A stretch of 64,000 nucleotides of DNA from UPXZ01 sp964568675 (GTDB taxonomy: Bacteria; Bacteroidota; Bacteroidia; Bacteroidales; Paludibacteraceae): positions 16,474 to 80,473 of the forward strand of contig CAZMQV010000005.1 in assembly GCA_964568675.1 (NCBI GenBank). The letters run 5' to 3'. The position numbers were made by a program, and so were the translations under genes. Below are positions 17,692 through 27,367 of the stretch, piece after piece. Positions within the stretch are counted from its first letter, which is position 1; every line of letters starts with the position of its first letter. The notes beneath the pieces were generated by a model. The model did no database searches. It was not told where the DNA came from and saw only the letters and a list, made by a program, of their open reading frames with translations.

Positions 17692-18686
17692 ACGATTATT
17701 TTCATAATTTAGAGCGAAGATTGGTAGATATTTTGACTTTTTGTATTTTTAATTGGAAATTATATTTTTATAGCATTTCATTGATGCGCAATAGTTAGTC
17801 CGGTTTTATGATAATATGTCAAAACGATGTGATCGGTACAGGCTGTATCAAACACTTGGTTTATTGCCGATTTTTAATTTTTTATTAAGCCGTAGTTTGT
17901 GTTGCAAGGTAGGTTCCGATTTCTCCTTCATCGCAAATCCCGGTCAGCATATTTGCAATGAAGCTCATATTAGCGCCTTTTCTTAATTCGCATTATCAGC
18001 GTGTAATTGAATCCAAGAATACTTTCGTGAAATAAGACGTAAATTTCGCCAGTTAAGGGAAGCAACCTATCAAGTGATCATTGATTGGTTGTAAATTCCG
18101 AGGCAACAACATTGCGATAGACAAAATGCTAACTAATCACCCCCACCTTTTACAGCTCACAATAATCTTCAACGTTAATGTATCTGCTTAAATGCGACAA
18201 TCGGATAGGCTCCATTGTGTCTTCATAGAAGCCGAAGATTTTATGACAATCAATCTCATCTCAAATTTTCGGCACATCGCGCCGGAACTCTGAGACAAAA
18301 TCTCTTCGAGGCATTCATTTCAATTGCCAAATTCTTATAGGTTTCCATCTCATTTTTTTTAAGTACGCTTGATGTGCGCTTGATGTGTCGGCTGTACCTG
18401 TTGTTCCTGCACTTCCCATCGGTTTTTAGGAGAGGAGGAGAGAATAGTTGCGTATTAATGAAAATTACATATTAATATAAATTAAGTTAATATGGCTGTT
18501 TTTGCTTCTCACGGTACTGAGAATTGAAGTCTATCCTTGTGGTTTTAATTTCATGAAACGGTAAATAAGCTTCTTTTAGCTATTTACAAGCCATTTTAGA
18601 AGTATGGAATAGTCAACCTGAATTTACTCTAAAAATCGGATTGTAGTTAAATGTCATTAACTGGAATTAACGAAAGAAAACGTCAT
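17692..18686. other. non-coding A/T-rich gap upstream of the atp operon
   Basis: About 1 kb without a convincing gene. The best small frame is a 27-codon minus-strand ORF at 17885-17968 with no recognisable feature. A short direct repeat of about 10 bp (cgcttgatgtg) occurs near 18365-18390. No promoter pair, tRNA or hairpin-terminator was recognised; the region may be a decayed gene, but nothing identifiable remains. Confidence 0.5.
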
Positions 18687-18691
18687 GGCGC

Positions 18692-19064
18692 GAATCACCA
18701 AGCATGTTTTTAACTAAAACGAAAGTTTTCGAGCAAATCACCAAACGTGGTTTTAACAAAAATAAAGTTATTCGAGCAAATCACCAAGCATGTTTTTGAC
18801 AAAAACAAAAGTTTTTGTACAAATCACCAAGCATGTTTTTGGCAAAAACAAAAGTTTTTGTACGAATCACCAAGCATGTTTTTAGCAAAAACAAAAGTTT
18901 TTGTACAAATCACCAAACATGTTTTTAGCAAAAACAAAAGTTTTTGTACAAATCACCAAGCATGTTTTTAGCAAAAACAAAAGTTTTTGTACAAATCACC
19001 AAGTGTGTTTTTAGCAAAAATGAAAGTTTTTGTACAAATCACCAAGTGTGTTTTTGGCAAAAAG
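18692..19064. repeat. 43-bp tandem repeat array A, nine units
   Basis: The core ATCACCAA recurs at 18694, 18737, 18780, 18823, 18866, 18909, 18952, 18995 and 19038, i.e. exactly every 43 bp. A typical unit runs atcaccaagcatg, tttttagc, aaaaacaaaag, tttttgtacaa. The A- and T-tracts form two alternating short palindromes, gttttt-agc-aaaaac and caaaaac-aaaa-gtttttg. The first two units are the most diverged; the middle ones are nearly identical. Because 43 is not a multiple of three, the reading frame changes each unit, so the array is almost certainly non-coding. It is bracketed by GGCGCGA (18687-18693) and its complement TCGCGCC (19065-19071). Confidence 0.95.
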
Positions 19065-19183
19065 TCGCGCCACACTGCAAACTCCATTAAACGAAATAAG
19101 CAAAATAATATGAGGATGGTCAAAACCCCAAGGACGCGTCGGTTTGCTCCAACTCGCGCGTAGGGCTTATAATAAGGTGTGAA

Positions 19184-19213
19184 AAGGGCTGTCCCTAAAT
19201 AGGAACAGCCCTT
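19184..19213 (-). terminator. hairpin, probable terminator of the macroglobulin gene
   Basis: Stem aagggctgt (19184-19192) with acagccctt (19205-19213), extended by CC/GG around a single bulged base. On the minus strand it is followed by T residues. It is about 180 bp beyond the stop of the minus-strand macroglobulin gene. No other feature was found in 19072-19392. Confidence 0.55.
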
Positions 19214-19392
19214 AGTTTATCGTCTTTTACCCGTCGCTCCATCAAATGTATCCCTGGCGAGCTGTACGCCGGCATCGCTCGTTTCCGATTAGTTTGACAA
19301 GGCTAAGACATAAAGTAACTTATAAAAGTGCAAAATTGCTGTAACAATACACTAAGCATTTTTCTTCGTTATACCTCGTTTGAAAGCGCCGA

Positions 19393-22300
19393 TTATTCGA
19401 CCGTAATCTTTTCTCCGGCTGTGTGTGCCGTAAATTCTGGAGCGTAAAGACATTGCGTCGATGTAAATCCACTTGTGAAACTGCCGGTGTTGTTTACCCA
19501 CGAGGCATGTTCGAACACGTAGGTGCCTTTGGGTAGATAGTCGAAGAAGTATTGCGTTGAAGCGTCTTTTATCGAGTAATAGTAAGCCACTGATTCGCGC
19601 CATTGATAGCCTGAGTTCTGCTCTACGGGTTCGAGGCAAGCAGCACGAAGGTCTTTAAGCGCTACAAATTCCATATCTCTGTCGGTAGTAAGCACCAGGC
19701 GGGTTATCAGTTTGTCGCCTTTCTTCAGTTTGGTTTGCTCTATCGGTACCATTGTTTTTTTTGCGCTCTCGGCTCTTTCTACAAATAGTTTTTTGCTAAT
19801 ACGAATCTCTTTCCCTACTTGTTTTACTTGATCTATGTCTTGGAAGTATTGCCAATATGCAGCTCCCCAGCCAATAGTAGCGGTTCCTTTAGTCTGAACG
19901 GTGATGTTTCCCATCTCGGGTTTTAATTCCGAAGTCGGCACACTCATCTTGAAATACCCGGTTCCGGCTTCTTTGCTTTCCGGCTTTAGCGTTTCTCTGC
20001 CTAAATTGATTATTGTTTCGCCTTCCGTTGTCGTCCAATCGTTGCCATAGTTCAAAAGGGCATATATCGCGTTTACTGTAGCGATTGGGCTATCCCATTT
20101 TTGGGTCTGTTTTTGCTTCAATAGCCATATTTTCATTTCATCGAGCATGGATTGATTTAGTTTTATTTCCGCCATTGCTTCCATGATTGCTGTCTGTGTG
20201 GCTATCGGGCGTTCGTTCCACCACCATCCGGGGCGGTTTTTTGCCCAATACATTCCCAATTCATCATTTTGAAGCGCGTTTTCTTCTATCGACTTGATGA
20301 TGTTGTTGGCTACAATTGATTTGCCGTTGCGATGTGCCACTACCGCCATCATTGCCTTGCCGTAAAGCGTCCAGTCCATCCAGTATTTTTCCGACTGTGC
20401 GGTGTAGAAATCTACTGCCACACGCGCGTTCGCATCCACAGGAATGTCCTTGTATTCGGAGCGAGTATGCAGATAGAATAACTGCAGGTCGGTGATGACT
20501 TGTGATTTATGATAATCTTTATTCCATTTCTTTAGTTCGGCGAAATCTCGGGCAATCTCCATGTCGAGGTATTTCAACGCTTTCCGAATCACCTGGTTTT
20601 CTTTTTCGCTTCGGGCGGTTTGTGTCATCTTGTGAAGTCGAGCCATGTTCAATGCTATTTCTTGGGTGATATACCTGCTTTCTTTCATTCCTTTAAACCA
20701 CGTGAAACCACCGCTCGGAAGCTGTAATTCTATCAGTTTGTCAAGTGTGTGTGTCTGACTGGCTTGTTGGTTTAGAGCGAATAGGAGTGCGATTCGTTTC
20801 TTCTGTTCACTTTCGGTTTTGGCGTCGGTGAGCCACGGAGTTTCTTCAAGCAAGATGTTTTTCAACTCTTGGTTTTTCTGCAAATTCGAAAGCAACGCAT
20901 CCCGGCTTCCCGTGTTGTTTTTCCATTGTTCGAAAACCGATTTTAGTTTTGGATTGGAGTTGGCAATGTGCGCCGCAAGCGAATTGGCATAATAAGCCGC
21001 AAGCAAATCAACTGCATTCGCTGTAGTAGGTTCGGCAAGTGATGGAAGTGCCTGAATTGCATACCAGGTAGGATTGCTCGAAAATTCCACGGTGAAGTTC
21101 TTCGTGTCAACGTTTTTCATGTTTTTCACAAAGTTTGTGAAATTGAATACGCGTTTTTGATTGGCGCGTATTGTCAATGTTTGCGATTCGGTTATCAGTG
21201 CTTTGTCGGGCAATACGGGTAGGTATTTTTGCTCGCCATCAGAGAAGTTCTCGTTTTGCGCCACTACTTTTATTTTCACCAAATCGTATTTTTGCAACGC
21301 GTCCAAATTCCAGGTCGCAGTTTTCGATGCTTTTGCTTCAAGCAATATCTTTTCTGCTGATTCAAATCTTTGAATCAGCTGTTCGTTCTCGGGGTCGATG
21401 ATTTCGAGAAATAATTTTGCCGACTGTGGTGTCTCTGTCAGGTTTATTACAGTGGCTGCCAGAGTTAGTTTGTCGGATTTACGCACAAATCGTGGTAGAT
21501 TCATCTGTATCATCAGCTCTTTTTGGGTAAGCACTTGCATAGTCTCTTGCCCAAAATAGAGATTGGCGCTGTGTGCCAGCATTTTTAGATTCCAACGTGT
21601 CAGACTTTCGGGGGCGGTAAAGCTAAATTTTACATTACCTTCTTTGTCGGTATGCAATTGGGGGTAGAAAAAGGCTGTCTCATTGAAATTCTCCCGAACT
21701 TTTACTGTCTCACGCTGCGAATTTTCTTTTTCTTTTTGCGCGTTATCCTCCATCGATGCCATATTCGATGCCACAGCTGTCATCACTTTTTCTTCAAGTG
21801 GCGACGCGGATTCCAACATTATATCGTTACTCTGTTTTGCCATTCGTTTCAGCCCTCCGGCGCGGCCATAAGCCATTATGCGGTGGTTTTGATAGCCTAA
21901 TGGCAATCCAAACCAGTTGAGCTCGTCAAGAAGATAGGCGGGTACGTTTCTCACATCGGGGTCGTTCCAAATAAATATCGAACCGGATTCGCCTTTTGTC
22001 AGCGTCCATCCCGATGTGTATTCTATTTGCTCGATGATAGCCGGGTTGAAACTCCAACTGTGAGGGCGCAAGGCATCGAGTGAAGCATCGTACATTGCCA
22101 CAAGCATTTCAGCGCGATTTTTATCTCCGATCGATTGTGGGATATTAATGGTGTATTCAGCCTTTTCGCCCGGTTTAAGTTTGTCTCTGAATACTGAAAC
22201 TATCGGTGTCAGTTTCTTCTCTTCCTGTTTTTTTCGGAGAATAACTTGCTCGGTATATAGTTTTTCGTCTTTCATAAATGTGAACATTACGGTAACTCCC

Positions 22301-25233
22301 GCGCCAATCGACTCATTGAATGGAATTTCGAATGTTTTTATTTCGTTGTTCAGCCTTGCCCAGCGCCGCTCCAACACGCGTTCGCCTTGCATTATTTCAT
22401 ACAACACGTCGCAGTTGTGTGTGGAAGTGCCAAACTTTATTTCGGCGCGCTCACCAACTACAAGTTCTGTTTTCGGCGCGAGTATCCATTTGTACATTCT
22501 TGCTGCCGGTTTTTTGTCGGTATTGGAATAGATAATAAATTGCTTCTCTTCTTTTACCAAGTTTCCACGGTTGTCGCGCGTAGTGAGTGTGAGTCGGTAT
22601 AGCCCCGATGTGAGTTTAGAGAGGTCGAGTTTCAGCTTTTCATCGGTTTTAAAACTTCCTTGTTGCGCTATTCGCTGAGGTTGTAGCTGGTTTGTGTCCG
22701 AAATATTCTCGAAATATTCTTCCGATGGTTTTAATTCGGAAAGCACAAAGTCAAGTTTCGAAATTGGAGTTTCGCCGTTGAGAGTTTGAGTGGAGATGTC
22801 GAGGGCGGTCGCGGTGGATTTCTCCAGTTTGTTTGGAATTTCCGCTATGATAAACAGCGCCTTGTCGCCTACCGATACGTTTTGCTCGTCGCTTTGTGTT
22901 TCTCCTTTGCTGTCGGTAACGTCGGTTACCACCCGATAGGTGTAGTATTGTTCGTTGCCGCGCCACCAAGCTGTCGTCGGTTGTTTTGTTCGTTCGGGAG
23001 TAAAAGTGATGTCGAAGTTACCGTCCGCATTGGTTTTTGTAGTGCCGGAGCCAACTGTTTTTTCCTGCTCCCGAATCCACCAGCAGAAGCGGTGTGTTTG
23101 ACGTAATACACGGTATTTTACTGTCGCGTCTGCCACTGCATAGCCCGAATAGGCTTTCACTTCGCCTTTCATACTCAGTTTTTCTCCAAATCGCACTTCA
23201 TCTTTGGGGCGAGCGAGTGTAACTTCAAATGTAGGTCGTTTGTATTCTTCTACCCAAATGTTGATGGAGTTGCTGCCGCATTGCAGGCGATATGCGCCAT
23301 TCAATCCGGATTCGGGAAGCATGAATGTGCCTTCAAAAGAGCCAAAATCATTGGATTTTACTTTCTTCTCGGTTATTTTCTCTCCATTCACATTGTAGAG
23401 TTCTATAGTTGCTGTGGCATTTGGGCTTGCTTGTTGCTTTTGCCTGTTATATACGATGCCTTTGAAGTAAAGGGCTTGCCCCGGTCGATATAGTGAACGG
23501 TCGGTGAATAGCGCGGTTTCATCACTCCCTAACTTATCGTTGGCGTTGTAATGTTGGTAATAACCATACGAGTTGGCTGAAGCTGTGAAGTAGCGATCGT
23601 TGCCTCTCTCGAAAACGACAATCCGGTTTTCATAATTGCTGTTTTTCTGATACGACACATTTCCTTCGTTGTTGCTTTTAAATTCGCCCAACGGTGTAGA
23701 TTTATACCCACTTCCAGTCCATTTCTGCTCATAAGTTTTCACCAAAACATCTTTTTGCGGGTTTCCGCTCATCCTGTCGAGCACGTAAAGTTGCGTTTGT
23801 ATATCTGACGAGCTTTTTTGAATAAAGGCGAAGTCGGTAACGGTGAAACTACCCGTGGCGCGCTCATTTCGGATTTTTGATTTGTTGGTGCTGATAAGAA
23901 ATTCGTATATCCCATAGCTTCCCGTGTTAATCTCTATTTCGGATTTCACTGTATTGAAATTAGAGTCCGGCTTGATTTGAATTGTACGCTTTTCCACCTC
24001 CGTGCGTTTGGGGTAAAGCGATTTTTCCCGGCGTTGATTGGTCTTATAATTGAAATATTCAACTGCAGATGCTTCTACTTTGTAAATGCTAAGTTGCAAT
24101 TCGGTAATGTTGTTGGTGTTTAATTGCAATTTTAATTTTGTGCCCGGCTTCACAGCTTCGCTATAATTCGCCGATATTTCCACTTTAAGTATCTGTGATT
24201 TGAGATTCTCAAGTAAGGCTATCCGCTTGTAATTCGGATAAGCCGAAATACCATCCACCACTATCCGATAGGCTGTTTTCTTCGCGTCATCCGCTTTCTC
24301 TTGTTCGTTTGCTCGGGTTAAATAATACTCCGCTTTCTCGGCCAATACTTCTACTACCGCTTCGTTGCCGGTATATGCTTTCTCCAAAGCATTAAGCGCG
24401 GATAGATATTGCTCGTCTTTTGAGGGGTTTGTGTAATTCAGTTTTTGAAGTTCCGTATAAACCAGCGCGGGCAGGTTTTTTTGTTTACTATCGAAAGCTG
24501 TTGTTTGATTGAAAGTTTTGAGAATTTCGTTGTTCAGATTGTTTTCGTTTTTATTGCTTTCGTCTGAACTCATATATTCGTTGTTGGAGTTTTGTTCAAT
24601 CTCTTTAAGCATCTCAATTTTTCGGTATGCCAGAAAATGAAACAAAGTGGGTTGAAGCTGACGGCTGTCTTTTCCCAGCTCCACAAGGATAGCATATTTG
24701 GTTGTGGGTGTCTGCTGGAGCGTGTTCGAGTCGGTAAGCGAAGCGTTGGCATATTCAATTATTTTTTTGTAAAACATGCTTCGTGTCCATGTTTTCATGT
24801 CGGTTGGTTGGTTGCCCTCGATGTCGGTTCGTTGATCGATAATATATTTCTTCTCCTCATAATATTTGCCGTATAACTCTGCCGCCATGGAGTGGAGCAG
24901 TGCTTTCTCATCACTTCCACCCATCGTATTGGCTTTCGCTTCGAGTTCACCAATCAGATTCTCCGTTTCATCCGGGTTTTTCTCCATTACGAAACGCATT
25001 TTATACACCAGCGCTTTGATAGTTTCGGCCGCGTTCTTTTCTTTTTCAGCTTGTGCCAATATGGCTTCTACCTCTTTCATAGCCGATTCCGGTCGCCCAA
25101 GGCGCGCAAATTCTTCTACTTTGTTCCATCGAGTTTTCATAGTGTCTGCTGCTTTGTTTTGAGCCAACGCGATGCTGAGTGTGGCTATGAAAGCCAAAGC
25201 CAACGCCATTGACAAAAATAGTTTTGTTTTCAT
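19393..25233 (-). CDS. alpha-2-macroglobulin family protein without thioester
   Basis: 1946-residue envelope protein of the bacterial alpha-2-macroglobulin family, thought to trap or bind proteases or to help guard the periplasm. Residues 1-24 are a signal peptide ending ALA. The middle contains macroglobulin beta domains (SLYRPGQALYFKGIVYNR, a typical MG2-type segment, near residue 585), an alpha-2-macroglobulin core with QKELMIQMNLPRFVRKSD, and a helical complement-like domain followed by a C-terminal beta domain ending YAPEFTAHTAGEKITVE. At the position where family members carry the CxEQ thioester, before YYANSLA, this protein has Asn-Ala-Val-Asp (residues 1406-1409), so no thioester can form. 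No penicillin-binding protein gene (the usual partner, pbpC) is adjacent. No lipobox is seen. Confidence 0.88.
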   Translation of the reverse strand: MKTKLFLSMALALAFIATLSIALAQNKAADTMKTRWNKVEEFARLGRPESAMKEVEAILAQAEKEKNAAETIKALVYKMRFVMEKNPDETENLIGELEAKANTMGGSDEKALLHSMAAELYGKYYEEKKYIIDQRTDIEGNQPTDMKTWTRSMFYKKIIEYANASLTDSNTLQQTPTTKYAILVELGKDSRQLQPTLFHFLAYRKIEMLKEIEQNSNNEYMSSDESNKNENNLNNEILKTFNQTTAFDSKQKNLPALVYTELQKLNYTNPSKDEQYLSALNALEKAYTGNEAVVEVLAEKAEYYLTRANEQEKADDAKKTAYRIVVDGISAYPNYKRIALLENLKSQILKVEISANYSEAVKPGTKLKLQLNTNNITELQLSIYKVEASAVEYFNYKTNQRREKSLYPKRTEVEKRTIQIKPDSNFNTVKSEIEINTGSYGIYEFLISTNKSKIRNERATGSFTVTDFAFIQKSSSDIQTQLYVLDRMSGNPQKDVLVKTYEQKWTGSGYKSTPLGEFKSNNEGNVSYQKNSNYENRIVVFERGNDRYFTASANSYGYYQHYNANDKLGSDETALFTDRSLYRPGQALYFKGIVYNRQKQQASPNATATIELYNVNGEKITEKKVKSNDFGSFEGTFMLPESGLNGAYRLQCGSNSINIWVEEYKRPTFEVTLARPKDEVRFGEKLSMKGEVKAYSGYAVADATVKYRVLRQTHRFCWWIREQEKTVGSGTTKTNADGNFDITFTPERTKQPTTAWWRGNEQYYTYRVVTDVTDSKGETQSDEQNVSVGDKALFIIAEIPNKLEKSTATALDISTQTLNGETPISKLDFVLSELKPSEEYFENISDTNQLQPQRIAQQGSFKTDEKLKLDLSKLTSGLYRLTLTTRDNRGNLVKEEKQFIIYSNTDKKPAARMYKWILAPKTELVVGERAEIKFGTSTHNCDVLYEIMQGERVLERRWARLNNEIKTFEIPFNESIGAGVTVMFTFMKDEKLYTEQVILRKKQEEKKLTPIVSVFRDKLKPGEKAEYTINIPQSIGDKNRAEMLVAMYDASLDALRPHSWSFNPAIIEQIEYTSGWTLTKGESGSIFIWNDPDVRNVPAYLLDELNWFGLPLGYQNHRIMAYGRAGGLKRMAKQSNDIMLESASPLEEKVMTAVASNMASMEDNAQKEKENSQRETVKVRENFNETAFFYPQLHTDKEGNVKFSFTAPESLTRWNLKMLAHSANLYFGQETMQVLTQKELMIQMNLPRFVRKSDKLTLAATVINLTETPQSAKLFLEIIDPENEQLIQRFESAEKILLEAKASKTATWNLDALQKYDLVKIKVVAQNENFSDGEQKYLPVLPDKALITESQTLTIRANQKRVFNFTNFVKNMKNVDTKNFTVEFSSNPTWYAIQALPSLAEPTTANAVDLLAAYYANSLAAHIANSNPKLKSVFEQWKNNTGSRDALLSNLQKNQELKNILLEETPWLTDAKTESEQKKRIALLFALNQQASQTHTLDKLIELQLPSGGFTWFKGMKESRYITQEIALNMARLHKMTQTARSEKENQVIRKALKYLDMEIARDFAELKKWNKDYHKSQVITDLQLFYLHTRSEYKDIPVDANARVAVDFYTAQSEKYWMDWTLYGKAMMAVVAHRNGKSIVANNIIKSIEENALQNDELGMYWAKNRPGWWWNERPIATQTAIMEAMAEIKLNQSMLDEMKIWLLKQKQTQKWDSPIATVNAIYALLNYGNDWTTTEGETIINLGRETLKPESKEAGTGYFKMSVPTSELKPEMGNITVQTKGTATIGWGAAYWQYFQDIDQVKQVGKEIRISKKLFVERAESAKKTMVPIEQTKLKKGDKLITRLVLTTDRDMEFVALKDLRAACLEPVEQNSGYQWRESVAYYYSIKDASTQYFFDYLPKGTYVFEHASWVNNTGSFTSGFTSTQCLYAPEFTAHTAGEKITVE

Positions 25234-25316
25234 CGTTATTTTGTTTTTTATAGAGAGAATACAAAATTCATGCTAAGTTATACAAGTTTATTAAAATAGA
25301 AACTGTAAATTTTGAT

Positions 25317-25324
25317 TATTTTTG
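25317..25324 (+). promoter_or_regulatory. candidate -7 element for the DUF3108 gene
   Basis: TATTTTTG matches TAnnTTTG and lies about 100 bp before the preferred start at 25426; no TTG is correctly placed upstream. Upstream in-frame codons from 25312 would then lie at or before the transcription start, supporting the later start. Confidence 0.4.
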
Positions 25325-25425
25325 CGGTCGCGTTCGCTTTCCGGCTAAATCTACTAATTTCGAAGTGTAAATTATGTTTTGGAACGGTTTTTGATTTCGC
25401 ATTAATCTGTCATAAACATAAAACA

Positions 25426-26178
25426 ATGATGAAACCAATGAAAAAAATAATACTTTGCGTTTTACTTGCGGGAGTCGCGTTTGCAAGTAACAGTTTCGCT
25501 GCCTCTTGGCAAATAAAAAAAGGCGAAAAATTAAATTATAAAATTGCATTTAGCTCGGCGCTTACCGGAAGCATCAAAGGAGGCGATGCCAGCCTCACAG
25601 TGAAACCCTCAACGGTGAAGATAGATGGTAGGGAGGCGTATCATGCCATTCTGAAAGGTGGTACATCCGGCGTTATTGAATGGGTGTATAAGGTAGAAAA
25701 TCTCTACGAAACGTTTATTGATACTCGTTCGGCCGCACCTCTGATGTACCGTCAGTCAGTTGTCGAAAATAAATACAAAAACAGCGATACGGTTTTTTTT
25801 AATCAGAGCGAAAATATCGCTTCGTATCGGAATAAAACGTACAAAATACCAAACAATACGCAGGATTTTGTTTCGATGATCTATTACGTTCGAACGATTG
25901 ATGTGGATAAACTAAAGAAAGGCGACAGCTTCACGATACCATTTTTTACTTCGGATAAAGTTTTGATTTCGAAAGTTGTGTTTGATGGAGTTGAAAAAAT
26001 CCGATCAAATAGCAAAGACATTAATTGTTATGCTTTTAAGCCGCAAGTGGCAAAAGGAAAAGTATTTAATCATGACTATCCTGCTACAATCTGGATTTCG
26101 ACCGACAGTAGCCGTGTGCCGGTGCTGATAGAAGCTAAAATGAAAGTTGGGAAAATAAAGATGGAACTCAAGAAATAG
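25426..26178 (+). CDS. DUF3108 domain-containing secreted protein
   Basis: About 250 aa with a signal peptide (MKKIILCVLLAGVAFASNSFA). The mature part begins with KKGEKLNYKIAFSSALTGSI, typical of DUF3108, a family of periplasmic beta-sheet proteins of unknown function. The in-frame start at 25312 would put 38 unlikely residues before the signal peptide, so ATG 25426 or 25438 is preferred. It is divergent from the macroglobulin gene and ends at a terminator. Function unknown. Confidence 0.8.
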   Translation: MMKPMKKIILCVLLAGVAFASNSFAASWQIKKGEKLNYKIAFSSALTGSIKGGDASLTVKPSTVKIDGREAYHAILKGGTSGVIEWVYKVENLYETFIDTRSAAPLMYRQSVVENKYKNSDTVFFNQSENIASYRNKTYKIPNNTQDFVSMIYYVRTIDVDKLKKGDSFTIPFFTSDKVLISKVVFDGVEKIRSNSKDINCYAFKPQVAKGKVFNHDYPATIWISTDSSRVPVLIEAKMKVGKIKMELKK

Positions 26179-26210
26179 AGTTGCCACATCCTGCGAATTG
26201 TTAGAAACAC

Positions 26211-26249
26211 AAAAAGCTTTGGAAACCATTACGGTATCAAAGCTTTTTT
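26211..26249. terminator. bidirectional terminator, DUF3108 / DUF4924 genes
   Basis: Perfect 11-bp stem aaaaagctttg (26211-26221) with caaagcttttt (26238-26248), with T-rich tract on both exits, between convergent genes. Confidence 0.8.
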
Positions 26250-26271
26250 CTTGTCTATGCAATTCGGTTTG

Positions 26272-26817
26272 CTAATCAAATTGAAGTTCACCGTCGAGGA
26301 AACGGCGATAATGTTTGTTAAGCAAAGTCAAGTAGCGGGTTATCTCCGTTTGTGTCCGTTGTGTTTCCAACGAGATTTCAGTTTTTTTCATTTTTAGAAG
26401 CATGATGCCGTAAAGAAAATTAAAAGCGAGTTCGATGTCGCTAATTTCTAATTCGCTTTGTTTCATGCGCAACGCGTTGAGCGAAGGAAGAATGGCAAAG
26501 AAACTGCCGTTGTATCCCGGCTCCTGCCCCGATTGCATTAGCTCTGTGTGAAAATCATTCAGTTGGATTATCACATTTTTATTTAACTGCAAATGCCCGT
26601 TTTGTTGCACGTTTTCATCGCGCATCATCTCAATCAGACTTTCGTACCAATTGTATAGCGATTGTTTTTCTTCGCTTTCCACCGGATATGGTTCGATAAT
26701 CGCGACGTTAATTTTATCGATGTTTAATTCGAAAGCACGTATCAAATCTTCAATTTGCCACATGTAGAGGAGGTATTCAATGATATTTTGCTTTTTTAGT
26801 TGCGAGGCTATAAACAT
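26272..26817 (-). CDS. DUF4924 family protein
   Basis: 181 aa, mostly helical, cytoplasmic, without signal peptide or membrane segments. The start MFIASQLKKQNIIEYLLYMWQIEDLIRA and the LNFLYGIMLLKMKK-like segment near residue 132 fit the Bacteroidota-specific DUF4924 family, whose function is unknown. It lies about 50 bp downstream of the S4-domain gene and is probably co-transcribed with it. Confidence 0.75.
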   Translation of the reverse strand: MFIASQLKKQNIIEYLLYMWQIEDLIRAFELNIDKINVAIIEPYPVESEEKQSLYNWYESLIEMMRDENVQQNGHLQLNKNVIIQLNDFHTELMQSGQEPGYNGSFFAILPSLNALRMKQSELEISDIELAFNFLYGIMLLKMKKTEISLETQRTQTEITRYLTLLNKHYRRFLDGELQFD

Positions 26818-26870
26818 GATTAATTTTGCTTTTTTAAGAAGTAAATACGGGGAACGAATGATGGTAGAAG

Positions 26871-27287
26871 TTATTTCTCGTCGATGTCGCTGTCATCCTC
26901 TTCTTCGTCGAGAAAGTAGGGTTCAAAGAAATCGTCGATGTCGCGTCTTTCTTTTTTCGTTGGGCGTCCGGTGCCGCGATCGCGTGCATTTTTAGCCGCA
27001 ATTTTACCTAATTCTATTAGTTCCAATTGGTCGGGTGTGGTTACATTTTCCATAAAGCCGGGAACGAGTTTTGCGTTCATGCGATTTTGAGCTAATGCCA
27101 GCACCCTGAATGAATAAATCACCGGATTGAATTTAACTTGAATCACATCGCCTACTTTCACCACGCGCGAAGGTTTTACCTGTACGTTCTGAATCAAAAT
27201 CTTTCCTTTTTTACATGCGTCGGTGGCGATGCTGCGGGTTTTGAATACGCGAACAGCCCAAAGCCATTTATCTATTCTAACTTCCAT
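26871..27287 (-). CDS. S4-domain RNA-binding protein (Hsp15/HslR-like)
   Basis: Small S4 RNA-binding protein; the Escherichia coli homologue Hsp15 recycles 50S subunits carrying nascent peptide after heat shock. The S4 fold is visible at the N-terminus (VRIDKWLWAVRVFKTRS, then KGKILIQ and VKVGDVIQV). The C-terminus is a strongly acidic tail (EEEDDSDIDEK), and a GRPTKKERRDI block precedes it. ATG 27287 is preferred because MEVRIDKWLW matches the family; ATG/TTG starts up to 27320 add a non-conserved stretch. About 80 bp downstream of pth. Confidence 0.88.
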   Translation of the reverse strand: MEVRIDKWLWAVRVFKTRSIATDACKKGKILIQNVQVKPSRVVKVGDVIQVKFNPVIYSFRVLALAQNRMNAKLVPGFMENVTTPDQLELIELGKIAAKNARDRGTGRPTKKERRDIDDFFEPYFLDEEEDDSDIDEK

Positions 27288-27367
27288 TTGGTAAAATTTT
27301 TTTTTGAGGAAATCAACCAATCACTTTTTGCGGGAAACCGCTTTGTTTTACAGTTGTAGTCGGTTCC

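Noticed and set aside
17885..17968. 27-codon minus-strand ORF in the atp upstream gap
   Set aside because: No recognisable feature, no promoter and no supporting context; kept only as a note in the gap description.
18747..18971. 74-codon open frame inside array A that looks like a repetitive protein
   Set aside because: The 43-bp period changes frame with every unit, so the frame is open by chance of repeated A/T words; no start signal or domain supports it.
18692..19064. CRISPR array
   Set aside because: The repeats are directly tandem with no variable spacers, and no cas gene is near. The same applies to array B at 49129-49650.
19184..19213. End of an insertion sequence (GGGCTGTCC-like inverted ends)
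   Set aside because: Both arms are within 30 bp and no transposase remains are nearby; a terminator for the minus-strand gene explains it better.
25312..25425. 38-residue N-terminal extension of the DUF3108 protein
   Set aside because: It precedes a clear signal peptide and overlaps the candidate promoter; the start at 25426 is more plausible.
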